In this document: in pieces, positions 36,613-47,985 of the stretch
Position numbering within the stretch: the stretch's first letter is position 1
How the letters are laid out: each line of letters opens with the position of its first letter
Source: Rotaria sordida
Taxonomy: Eukaryota > Rotifera > Eurotatoria > Philodinida > Philodinidae
Length of the DNA: 64,000 nt
Assembly (NCBI GenBank): GCA_905250125.1
Contig: CAJNOL010000165.1
Span: 62,001-126,000 of the forward strand
Reading direction: 5' to 3'
Made by a program: the position numbers and the translations under genes
Notes under the pieces: generated by a model
Told to the model about the DNA's origin: nothing
The model's database searches: none
Seen by the model: only the letters and a program-made list of their open reading frames with translations

Positions 36613-36749
36613 ATTAGACGTGTATCCGAACTGCTAATGGAAAATCTACAAAAATCTTCAAGCCTCAGATTTTTAGATTTAGTTATTCAGGAGTTATAAG
36701 TATTCTAGTCAAAATTTTCGACTGATTTTTCAAACAATTGTTGTGAAAA

Positions 36750-37246
36750 AAAGAAAGAGTTAATCAACTATTTGAGCTAGTAGCCATGGTTAATCACGCA
36801 CAATCAATTTGTTTGAAAATATTTGCTGGAACTATTTTTCAAATAATATCTAATTAAAAAATTTATCATCTCGGTTACGACATTCCATGCAGTGATTAGA
36901 GTTGTTTGATTGATGAAGTTTATCGATTAAATCAAGCACCTGAAAAATACATAGTACTCTATCTGTAGAATAATAAGTATAAAATACCAAATTATAGCTG
37001 ATGGAGATTGTTCGATTGCAATTCTTCTAGTTCGAAAAATCTGAACCGATTTATGTGTGACATATCCAAAGTTTGTCACTTACTATCATGTCATTGTATT
37101 TGCTGTATTGAATGCTGTAACCGACATGATGAATCTTTTAATCAAAGATTATTTGAAAAATACTTTCAACAAATCGATTATGCATAATTAAGCATGGCTA
37201 CTAGCTTAAAGACATGTTGAAACAAAAACTTGATTAACTCTTTCTT
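36750..37246. repeat. Foldback element with asymmetric arm
   Basis: Left arm from 36750 (AAGAAAGAGTTAATCAA) and right arm ending at 37246 are inverted complements. GAGCTAGTAGCCATGGTTAAT pairs with its complement at 37185-37206. The right arm carries about 20 extra nucleotides near 37208-37228. The centre is AT-rich and unpaired. No coding content. Confidence 0.78.
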
Positions 37247-37551
37247 GTGGGCTTTTATCTGCCAAAATTACTATTTTCGATATGTTCTAAATACTATAAC
37301 ATGATATTTTTTCAGTGGAACATAGTCCTTTGGTCTCAAAAATACAGATTGACAAATGGCTTGTTTAGTCATTTCTTCTGGAACGAATTTTTCTTATTTG
37401 ATCACCAAATTGGAATGATTGCTAGAGAACACTAGCGATTATATAATATTACTAACAGATTTATACAGAAAAGTAATATTTTTAATGTCTATCAGACACT
37501 CTAATTACCAAATTCAGAAGGACCGTCCTCGACACTTGTGTTTAATGAAAG

Positions 37552-37795
37552 TTATTCACTGTTATCGTTTTCTTCTATATTAATATCAACATCTTCATCT
37601 TTTTTTTTGTCGACTTCTATGTAATTCTTTGCATTCTTAATATAATGTATCGGCTCTCTCGACAAAGGATCTTCGTTAATAAGTTGTTCCAACATTTATG
37701 AGTAACCATACTTCTTTTTCTGACCATATCATCTGATAATCATCATGTTCAATACCATCGCTAATGAACATGTAGTTTTCAAAATCAATCTTCAT
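37552..37795 (-). pseudogene. Frame-shifted coding remnant of unknown family
   Basis: On the minus strand a frame from 37795 reads MKIDFENYMFISDGIEHDDY and continues through WSEKEVWLLI. A second frame, overlapping around 37690 and offset from the first, reads LEQLINEDPLSREPIHYIKN and ends in a polar acidic tail (EENDNSE) at a stop at 37552. Both pieces have protein-like composition, and together they would make a plausible C-terminal region. I read this as a gene fragment broken by one frameshift, lying between two foldbacks. It could also be two parts of a spliced gene whose intron I cannot see, or chance. No family is recognised. Confidence 0.3.
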
Positions 37796-37896
37796 TCGAA
37801 TAAGAACAATTCATTAAATTAATCATTAGTTCTATTTGTGAATAGCTATTGTCGAGTATCTATGAAAGGCGTGAACATACTCCAATCGCAAATTAA

Positions 37897-38200
37897 TACC
37901 ATCAGTAGATCGAACTCGTCAAACTGATTCTACGAACACTCATATCTTTTACCTGTGAGTAAGCCAACTCAACTTAGGAACACATCCAAATTATTTGACT
38001 TTTATATGCTAGCCTTAGAAAAATAGAGGGGATGTATTTTGTCGATTTTAAGCCTTATAATTGAGAACATAAATCTATTCTATTTTTTTAAGGTTAGCAT
38101 ATAAAAGCCTAATATTTTCTGTATGTGCTTAAGTCAAATCGATCTATTCACTGGTAGCAGATATGGGTGTTCGTGGAACCATCTCGATCTACTGATATAG
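37897..38200. repeat. Foldback element
   Basis: Arms at about 37901-38030 and 38080-38198. The end block AGTAGATCGA on the left pairs with TCGATCTACT on the right. GAACACTCATATCT pairs with AGATATGGGTGTTC, and the inner CTTTTATATGCTAGCCTTA with TAAGGTTAGCATATAAAAG. The two arms differ by several small gaps. Confidence 0.75.
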
Positions 38201-38732
38201 TATCAGTTCCCGATTTTGGTGGTGTTTATGTCTTTAACAGATAGCTGTTGTTGTTTTTTAGAATAGGGCTAGTTGTATAGTGGGTCGAAACTTTTATATG
38301 ATCATAGCCTTAATACGCAGTAAATATCTTTTATCGCAAATAAAGCATAGAAGAAAAACATCAAAACTGAAAAAACAAAATCAAAATTTCAACCTAATTT
38401 TGAGAGTAAAGGACTACAATTCCATGGAAAATTTTAATCATGAAAAAAATGAAAGTCAAAACTTGGAGATTGATTTCTACAGTGATCTAAATTAAAACAT
38501 AGCTTTTTGTTTAAAAGAAATCACTGAATTAGTCATTACTCATGAGAAAAAAAACCCATGAGCGCAAGTTCTTGTAGACTTTCTCTAGTCTCACTAGGTC
38601 TTACATAGGTATGCATCAAAGTCAAAACTAGTTTTGAAGTTGATTCTGAGACATTAGAAGAAAACTGATGTTGAAATGATACCTCCGGATAGGATCGTAG
38701 ATCTACCACTTCTCTCGTTTATACGTCCAATG

Positions 38733-38985
38733 TATATATATAAGATAAATATAGTTTAAACGAGTTTCTTTTTTTATTTTATGTTTGGTCTTTTTGATCA
38801 TCGTCACAACATGAATACAAATTCAATATAAACATTAAAATAAACTTCATTAGCATAATATGATAATGAAGTTTATTTTAATGTTTATATTAAATTTGTA
38901 TTTCTATTTTGAAGATAGTTGAAAAGACCGAAAATTAAACAAAAAAAGAAACTCGTTTAAGCTACATTTATTTATATATTGAAGC
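38733..38985. repeat. Foldback element, near-perfect palindrome
   Basis: Outer blocks AGTTTAAACGAGTTTCTTTTT and AAAAAGAAACTCGTTTAAGCT are complementary. The inner ATTCAATATAAACATTAAAA block pairs with its complement across a very small centre (about 38853-38862, GCATAATATG). A loop this small means the structure is almost a pure palindrome, which is hard to maintain and to sequence. Some interior mismatch lies near 38790-38810 and 38905-38930. Confidence 0.85.
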
Positions 38986-39017
38986 AAAAAAAAATAGCTA
39001 CGTTGACTTATTCATTT

Positions 39018-40040
39018 AACCCTTTCGCGACGGGTGTTCCATATATGAAACAGTAACATTTTTCCTAAGATATAGAAGTTTTACACTAAAAGTACATCTT
39101 TTCTACAAAAATTCTAACGTTTTCAGGCTCCATCCTTATAATAGAAAGAACTCTTTAGATATAAATATCATATTGCACTTTGAGTACAATTTAATACCTG
39201 TATCTAACAATGGAAGGTCGTCACTTGTATTTCGAGAAACTCAATCATTTTAGCATCAAATGATAGGTCTCATTGTCAAAGTGCGAAATACAAAATTTGG
39301 CGTGCCCATGGCCTACTTTGAGGGAGATAGCTGAATTGCAAGATGTTATCCAAATGTAAGATGTGCATTATTAAGAATTGGAGTGAACGCTTTTTCTTTA
39401 ATATTTTTATATGGTTCGATAGAACTCGTCGAGCTCTATAAAACTGTGTATATGAAAAAAATTTCAACCTTGTTTTTTCAGGATAAAAATTTCAGAAATA
39501 CCATTTTCTGTAATATGTGTAAAAAAGATAAATTGCACCACATGCAAAGAAAACCAAACTTGTATCATTAGATGCAATTTTTTATGCTGCATCGAATGGG
39601 CATATTTTCAAACGTCTTAGATCGTAAAAATAAAGAGAAAAATTGATTTTACTGAAAGGATCGAGTCTTTTTCGCACATATTACAAAAAAATGGTATTTC
39701 TAAAAATTTTTATCCTGAAAAAACAAGATTGAAATTTTTTTCATATACACAGTTTTGTAGAGCTCGACGAGTTCTATCGAACCATATAAAAATATTAAAG
39801 AAAAAACGTTCACTCCAATTCTTAATGATGCACATCTTACATTTGGATAACATCTTGCAATTCAGCTATCTCCCTCAAAGTAGGCCATTGGCACGCCAAA
39901 TTTTGTATTTCGCAGTTTGACAACGAGACCTATCATTTGATGCTAAAATGATTGAGTTTCTCGAAATACAAGTGACGACCCTCTATTGTAAGGAAAAATG
40001 TTACCGTCCCATATATGGAACACCCATCGCGAAAAGGTTA
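39018..40040. repeat. Long foldback element (about 1 kb)
   Basis: The ends AACCCTTTCGCGACGGGTGT (39018 on) and ACACCCATCGCGAAAAGGTT (to 40040) are inverted complements. The arms run inward to about 39530 and from about 39661. The left arm holds about 130 bp (roughly 39077-39205) with no partner in the right arm, so one arm has gained or lost a block. The core TTTTGTAGAGCTCGACGAG (39751 on) and its partner near 39425 link this element to the foldbacks at 16.1 and 30 kb. The 63-residue frames at 39276-39467 and 39729-39920 encode almost the same peptide, because they are the two arms read on opposite strands. Confidence 0.9.
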
Positions 40041-40059
40041 AAACTATAGACACTTCTCA

Positions 40060-40563
40060 TACGTTAGAAAAATAGATCATGAATTTTTACACATATTTGT
40101 GTATTTATTATTATTTTTTATTCAATGCAATATTGGAAAGGGAAATTGATGAGGGAAATTTATTACTTTTGAATGTTTTGAATAATAACAATGATGAGTA
40201 CCATTTGTTTTCTTTTGTAAACTCAATATGAATAGAGCGACGCATTGATTATATCTATCGTTTAGTGTATGAAGGTCAGGTTGGTAATAGATTGTACTCA
40301 TTTTAACCCATCATACATTAATCGATAGACATACAATCAATACGTCATTCTGTTCGAAGATAAACAAGTATATCGATCTACTGTATTATTTTTCATATTG
40401 AGTTTACAAAAGAAGAAAAAATAATGATTATCATCGTTATTATTCAAAATATTCAAAGGTAACAAATTTTCCACGACTATTTACTCTTCGAATATTGTAT
40501 TGAACAAAAAATAATAATAAATATACAAAAATATGCAAAATTTCATGATCTATCTTTCTAATC
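40060..40563. repeat. Foldback element adjoining the previous one
   Basis: It begins only about 20 bp after the 1-kb foldback. The outer blocks TTAGAAAAATAGATCATGAA and TTTCATGATCTATCTTTCTAA pair. ATTATTATTTTTTATTCAATG pairs with its complement near 40495-40520, and the inner TTCTTTTGTAAACTCAATATG with CATATTGAGTTTACAAAAGAA. The centre lies near 40300. Mismatches are moderate. Confidence 0.82.
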
Positions 40564-42588
40564 TTTTGAATGTGTAACATAAGTATATGGCAGATTTATG
40601 TTCTTATTATGATAGTAAAATCTTTGAAAAATTTTATAGTGGAACATAGTGTATGACTACAGAAATGATGGTTTTTTGTTCGATTTTCATATAATATTAT
40701 GTTATCTGCAAGATCATACATCTGATTTTTTTTATCTGAGTATTGATCTTGACTCACATGCATGTTGTAATACAGAAGACCCGCCTGCTGTACATGTTAC
40801 AAATATCTTTTCCTGATTGTACTTTTAAAATTAAATTCTCAATATGTATCGAAAAGATAGTTTGATTATTATAACCTTATGGAAGAAAATATTATGAATT
40901 CATCTTTTCAGAATTAGTTTTCTTTTAATATCTCGAAAACAAAAAAGCAAAGTGCATTTCAGTGCGTATCTTGTTCTGCCTAATGAGATAAGATTTATCA
41001 TTTGGCGCTATTCTCTCGTTATTTTTATTCTGTTAGATAACATGATAAATAAATAAATTATATGAATATTTTAATTAATTTGAATGAATTATTATAATTA
41101 CATTCTTATAATTGATATTTAGAAAAAATAATATAATAATTATTTCAAAAGTTTATTTGCATATCTAAATATACTTAGATTTTTTAGTCTCATCTCATAT
41201 TTTGATCATATGTTTTCTTCAAGCTTATTTTTGTATTGTCTTATTAGATATATAAAATTTATCGCACATCATTTGTCCAAACACATAACAAATCATCTTA
41301 ATCGCAGTCTACATGACAGAAGTATTGATAATCAACTTGACACACTCTTCTATCGGTGCATATCAAAGTCCAGTACAAAATTTATTTTTTTTAAAATTAA
41401 ATGCTAAATTTATTCTAAAAATACAGTTAGGAATGTTTTAATAATGAGGTATAAAAGTAACTTGTTTTTGTATTTATATGAATTTGTTTGGCAAATAGAA
41501 GCTTCTTTGCAAAATTCAGACTACTGAATCAACTCGAGATTATATAAGAAGAAAGAACACTCATTTATTGTGTTTATTCTGGATGGTATATAATTTCACG
41601 ATTACAATGAAGTAAAAACATAAGTATTTTTTCTTAACTGACATATCATCGAGAATCTGAGTTTAACTATGAGCTTATCTATGACTTTGATAAATAATAT
41701 GTATTTACCATACTTTCCCTATGAAATGTAATATATTGATAAATGATCCTGTCATCACTATAATAAAATGCTGTAAAATATTTATCAGATATTCACAATG
41801 CTATAAATGTATAAAGTTTGAAAATTCTTTTGACTCTGTCTTTTACTCATTGGTCTAAACAATGAAAAGTAATATTCTTTTTTGTTTTTTATATTCAAAC
41901 CTTATCAGTAATACTTTCTTATGTTTTAGACATTGATAAATACCATTCAGTCTAATGTTATATATATTTTTTCTTTTTATTTTAATGGTCCATTACAAAT
42001 TCTATTATATCATGTTTCATTTTTTTAATTGTCAACAAAGATGATTTTTATTTAAAATCATATATCGAGAAAAAAGTAAAACAACATACTCGACCTATAG
42101 TGTATGAAACATTATAATGAATTTTATTTAAAAGAGAACACTTTAAAATGCTATGACGAAAGAAACATTTCTCTATTCGATCAATGTGTCCTTGTCAGTA
42201 ATTTTTTCTATAAAGTACATTAAGGGCAATGTATTGCAAGGGCAGAAACAATAATATGCTCTATATAGACATTTTTTTTATATCATTATATGTTTATTTT
42301 AGTTAAAAAAATCTATCAGCTACAGAAGAAGAAATGAAAATCGAATTGATATACATCTCTCTTGTTCTAGTCACGCGACTGACATTTCAAGCATCGATTC
42401 AAAAAAAAAACACTAACGAAGAGAAAAAGATATACACAAGAGAAAAATGAAAGACAACTCTGATCGCTATACATACAGATACACTCTATTTGTTTTTTTC
42501 ATACACTATGTAAAACATAGTTTGCCTTGCTTTTATTTTCTTTTCTCTTCCTGTAATAAAAAAAGAAGCTTTCTATTATTGTGTTTTT
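40564..42588. other. Gene-free AT-rich region
   Basis: Two kilobases with no supported exon and no clear long inverted repeat. The right end should contain the 3' UTR and polyadenylation site of the PPP1R3 gene (minus strand), whose stop codon is at 42589. Confidence 0.45.
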
Positions 42589-45500
42589 TTAATAAAATCT
42601 CATTTCATTAAAATCACAATCATGTGGTAATGAAATCGTTGTTGAAGTCGTATAAGTTGAGTCAGTTTGTAATGTATAATTTTTTCCTTCATTATTATCC
42701 CAATGTTCTCCTCCATTAACACAATAACGTAAAATAAAATCAATTCGATCAATGTTTTTTGGTATATTAACTATAAATTGAAATTGATCAATATTACGAA
42801 AATCATTTGAATGACGACAATGTTGAGCTTCAAATTCATATGTATTTAACCAATTATCAAATGTATATTTAATAGAAACATATTTTGAAAAACCAATATT
42901 TGTAACCCATAATGTTCCAATAAGTTGTTGTTCACCGGTTAAAGAATATTTTAATGGTATATCGGCATGTTCTAATTTAATTTGAGATTTCCATATTTCA
43001 CGTAAATATATATCTGGATGTTCGGAATTTGGTTGACGATATAAACAAAAAAATCTTTTTAAATATGATTTATCATTAATTTGTTTATTAGATTTAAACA
43101 TAACATCAAATGACCATGGTTTATGTTCTAGAAATGATGTATTTGGTAAATAGAGATTATTTTTTGTAAATGATGGAGGTGATGATGATAAAAATGATGA
43201 ACTTAAAAAAAATGATAATTCTTTTGAATCATCATTTATTGCTGATTGTATATATTGCACTTGTTCTAATTCACGACCAATAGAATCAGCAAAACGAACA
43301 TTTTTTTTTGTTGATCCAATTGAATTCACACGTTTAAGACCACCATTTGATACATTTGAAATGAATGTCTTAGTTAATGAATGTGGTGATTTAATTTCTG
43401 ATGATGATAAATCTAATGGAGGAATTGTAGGTGTTTCAATATTAAATGTTTTATTAGATAAATAAAGGTCAGACGAAATATTGGAGGTAACTTCTTGTAA
43501 TGATGATGCTCCACGACGATAAAATCGATGTCTTAGTCCTAGAAAGAAAAATAAATGACATATAGGAATATTCTTGAGATTAGATTAACTTACGCCTTCC
43601 ACGATATCGACTAACTGGAGCGGATGTTTCAGAATCATCAGTCGTTTGATTAGATTCTTGACTTTCTGGAATTTTTATTTCAGTAGTATTCGTATTTTGT
43701 TTATCTTCATTTTCTTTTAATTTTAAATTTTCATTATTATCTTGTTTTGATGAATTATTAATATCAACCTTTGCAAGTAAATCAGTCGTTGATTGTGTAT
43801 CATCAAGTGATATTGAAGTTCTTGTTAATGACGAACGTCTTTTTCGTCGTCGAAAATGACGTTCACCATGCGTGTCATTATCATTTACAGATGAATTTAT
43901 TTCAAGTAGAATATCTTCATGTAACTGTGGATTTATTAAACCATCAATTTTTTGTGTGCTAATTAAATTATCATTAATTTGTGAACTTTTTAAATCATCA
44001 TTTAATTGTAGATTATCTAAATTATCATTTATTGTTATTATATGTTCCAATGAATGATTAATAGTCGTAGAAGAACTTATATTGTCTGTTTTATCACTGG
44101 TTAAATTTTCTGTTGTAGAGGTAGACACCGGTTGAATTTTATCACAGTTGAATATAAGAATATCATCAAAATCAATTTCATCTTTTTCTGGTTCATTTAA
44201 TTTTACACATGGATTTGATATAGGTAATGATAAAGTAAAATCTCTAAATGTTTTATTATATTGTCCATTTGTATTTGTTGATTGTATATGATTTTGTGAT
44301 ATTTGTGGTTCAGATGCAAAACGTTTTAGTAAATTTATTAATTGTGATGAATCATGAAAAAATAATCTGTCATCTACAGAATGTCTCATCAGTAGTGACG
44401 CATTTTTTTCTGATGTTGTTGGTCTATTTATATTCATATTTGGTGTACGATGTGTTTGTTGTTGAATAAGTACATGAGCCATCTTAGAATTATGTAATGA
44501 TGGCCAATTAATTTGTTGTTGATGTGTTTTATCAATAAGTAAAGGAGATTTTGTTGAATCGTTTAAATCTTCCTAAAAACAAAAAGAAAAAACGAGAAAA
44601 ATACAATGTTTGATATATAACAACAATCAAACTTCTTTCTCACAAATTTGTTTGTCTACAACGAACAAGAGAAAATTTGTTATTTACTGTAAGTCGGTAT
44701 GTATTCAATGGATTTTTATAGAAAGTCAAACAAACACACACAAAAAAACAAGACACCAGATGGGCAACGCGTGATCGATGCATGTCATAATGGTGGAAAG
44801 ATTTTTATCAAGGCTTCTATTTTTTCTTCTTTTTCTTTTCATTTAAAAGAAATGGTTGGATATTAAGCAAGCATATGTATATTGATTTTATAGCGGTCAA
44901 TAGTTCATCTTATGAGCATATCTAATATATTTTTCCTTTTTCCTTATATATTTGTTCACATTTATGTCATGATGAGAATGCATGCTTAATGCATGATCTT
45001 TATTTTGCGAGCAACTAAATGTCCTAGGTCAGGTGATTTGTTGCTGTTGTTATCATTATCTATTTGGCGACGCAAAAAAAAATAGAGAGAGGATTCCATG
45101 CTAGAGAGAACTATACAACATGTTACTAAAACCTACTTGTTCTCTCGTTTCTGCCATTCCTATATACTATTACGTCGAACATACTGTATTCGAAACACTT
45201 CGTTTCTTTTTTCTATTTACCAGAAAGAGTGGTAGTCCAAATCAGCCGAATATGTCGTAGTATGGTGATATATATTATGTGTTCTAGATTTCTCCTTACT
45301 CAAGCCAAGTATACGCAACAGGTGTATATGTCTGTGCACAAAGTCGAAGCTATCAGCTGGATATATACACGTATACATATATGTATATATATAGATATGA
45401 ATCAAGAGAGAGCGAAAGAAAGAGAGAAAAGGTGTGTGTGTGTGCGAAAGAGAGAAGAAGACGGTTAGGTCGTCATCTTATTGTTTTGCTTATTTACTGT

Positions 45501-47985
45501 TTTGAAAATTATATCTGCCATCGGAGCAATGAGTGCAGCAAAACATTTGCTTTTGTTTCTTTTTTCTTTCCAGTAGCTAAAATCGGTAATGTAAAAGGAT
45601 ATAAGAGCAAGACAGCGAGGAAAAAAAAGCGAAGAAGAAAAAAGAGAAAAATTGTTGTTTATTGCTAGTCGACTTTGCCCTTCTTTTACATCGAGAAAGA
45701 AAGAAAAAAAACAACGGTAGTCATATAAAAAAATAAAGAAAACAAATTATCTTAAGACTAGATAATAATCACATATCAAAAGTGACTTGACACATTTGAA
45801 TTGAAGTGTCTTATTCATATACATAAGACTGAAACAGCTGTAAATTCTTTTATCATTCGAACAAAAAAAAGAAAAGATAAAAAAAGAAGAGCAGCTCATA
45901 TGAGAACGAGGATGCATTTAATAGTTTTAACAGTATAAATCATGCAGTTACTGTATGATGTAAGATATGACCTATATTGCTATCATAGCACAAATAAAAT
46001 ATAAAGGAAAGAAAAGAATCTATGATAATTTGATGATACTAATGAAAGAGACTCTTAAGTTCAAGGTAATATTACAAAACTACATATGTTTAGCGCATGA
46101 TACTGAGGATATGGGCCGATTACTCGTTTAAGGATCATATCATATGTTGCCCACCCTCGACGATAAAAAAAATAGAAATATCATTGCTTGTTTTATAATG
46201 CAAAGAAATAGTGGAGTAAACGGTTAGTTAGAAAAGAAAAATACTATAATTCAAAACTAATAAGGATTTTATTTTTATTTTATATGCATATGTAATTGGA
46301 GAATCAATAAAGGAAGAAATATTAACATAAATATTTTCAATTGAAGCTCTGTTTATTGATCAGAAAATCATATACGAGATACTTGAAAAAGATGCTTGTA
46401 TATCATGTTTTTTCTTGTTGACAAAGTTTATGTATGGGGATTGAAGAGTTAAATAGTATATTTGCTTTCGAAAGGCCTTTTCTATATCAAACTTAAATCT
46501 CATATTTTATTTTGTTCTGTTTAATCAAACTAATCAACCCCTAGATAGCCTTCTTTTTTCTATTTACTGATGACTTAATAGTAAAAACTCGATTATATTC
46601 TTTCATTCATTCTACAATAAAAAAAATAAGAGCGTACTTCTTTCCGTTTCGTTTCCTTCTCATTTAACACATACCGTCTGTGATAGATTTCACTTCTATG
46701 ATATGTTTACCTTATTTTGTATATATGTTGTGCATTCAACTATGTTTAATAAATATACATATGTACACCTCTTGATGTCCATAATGTAATAACTATTAAA
46801 TATTGATTTGCCTGAAAAGGTTGCTTATTCATCCTTGATATTTGTAAGCAAAAAAAACAAACGAGAAAAGATGAACTTATTAATAGATTGCGAATCGATA
46901 GGTTCACATAAACATAAATGATAATGGCAATCAATTATAAACGTGCACGCCTCTTACCTAATTGTATTTTTGTATACATATTATATCATATATGAGAAAA
47001 ACGAAAAAAAAAAAATTATATCAATAAGCGATACACTGAAAAATTACTGTATAAAATTTTTCAATCATATTTCATTTGTCACACGGGTCATATTTTGTGT
47101 CATCTAAATATGTTAATAACTTAAAGAATACTGAATAGACCTTTTTTTTGTCTTTTCTGTTTATTAGTTTACAACGTGTTAAATTAATATGAACTGAACA
47201 ATATCAATTCGAGGAAAATTTATTAAAAGAAGCTATCAGAGGTCATGCCAGAATTGTAAAATAATAGAAAGGATATATAAGAAAGTGTCTTACGGGAATA
47301 ATAAAAAAATTCAAAAAAAAAACACTTTGCAATAAAGAATAATTTTCAACTACTTCGTATATATAATTTCCTGTTTTCATAGTTTCTGAAATTTCAAATA
47401 CGTCTTGTCTTTTTTGTAGAACTAATCGTTCGATTTTATGCTATGTTTTAAGTATTGAAATTAATACATCTTGAATACATGGAGCTTGTTATTGTTTCTT
47501 TGTGTTTTACTTTTAAAAACTTCATCTACTTACTTCAAGTGATTGAATTGACGACGAAGATACAGCTGTAGTAAGTGAAGTTGAAGATTGAGATGTTCGT
47601 TGCCGTGTAAAACATGTTATTCGTCCTGTAATATTGAGCATAGACATAAATATAAGTGCAAATAGAATACGAATTTTATGTGCTACAATTCGACGCCAAT
47701 AAAAACAAAGACGTTTAAGAATTGTAAAAAATGACTGAAATTAAATGAAAATATTTTGAACTTTTATTATTTAAATAAACGAAAAAAAAAGAAATAAAAT
47801 CCTTTATGATAATAACAACTTACATCATGTTCTGTTAATGAGAGTTCAGACAAATTATTTATTTCTTCGTCATGTTTTTCTTCGTCTTGGCTAATACGTT
47901 GTTCATTGGATGAATGTGTTGGATTAGAAGATGTATTAAGACTAATTATGTCGTCTTTATCCATAGACAACAACGAGTCAGACAT
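42589..47985 (-). CDS. Protein phosphatase 1 glycogen-targeting regulatory subunit (PPP1R3 type, CBM21)
   Basis: Four exons (reverse): 47824-47985, 47534-47734, 43594-44572 and 42589-43538, giving 763 aa. It tethers PP1 to glycogen, where PP1 activates glycogen synthase. The PP1-docking RVxF motif is in KNVRFADSIG at about residues 526-535. The CBM21 carbohydrate-binding domain lies at about 620-750, with LIGTLWVTNIGFSKYVSIKY, the conserved DNW after it, and FILRYCVNGGEHWDNN, which matches the CBM21 signature ending in WDNN. The middle (about 125-450) is low-complexity, S/T/N/D-rich and probably disordered; RHFRRRKRRSS is a basic patch. A hydrophobic stretch at about 73-92 (HKIRILFALIFMSMLNITG) looks like a membrane segment near the N-terminus. 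In vertebrate PPP1R3A the membrane segment is C-terminal, so this placement is unusual. Intron 2 is about 2.96 kb. Confidence 0.9.
44573..47533 (-). other. Long second intron of the PPP1R3 gene
   Basis: No coding exon was found on either strand. It holds alternating purine/pyrimidine and GA/GT-rich tracts near 45370-45470 (TATACACGTATACATATATG, then GAGAGAGCGAAAGAAAGAGA and a GTGTGTGTGTGTG run). An internal promoter for a shorter isoform starting at the ATG at 44482 is possible but unsupported. Confidence 0.5.

Noticed and set aside
39276-39920. Two nearly identical 63-residue ORFs (MKFFSYTQF...) on opposite strands
   Set aside because: They are the two arms of the 1-kb foldback read in each direction, so their similarity comes from the inverted repeat and not from protein conservation.
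44482-44485. Alternative start of PPP1R3 at the Met before AHVLIQQQTHRTP
   Set aside because: Upstream exons join in phase 0 through good splice sites and extend the protein, so the longer model is preferred; the internal start remains a possible isoform.
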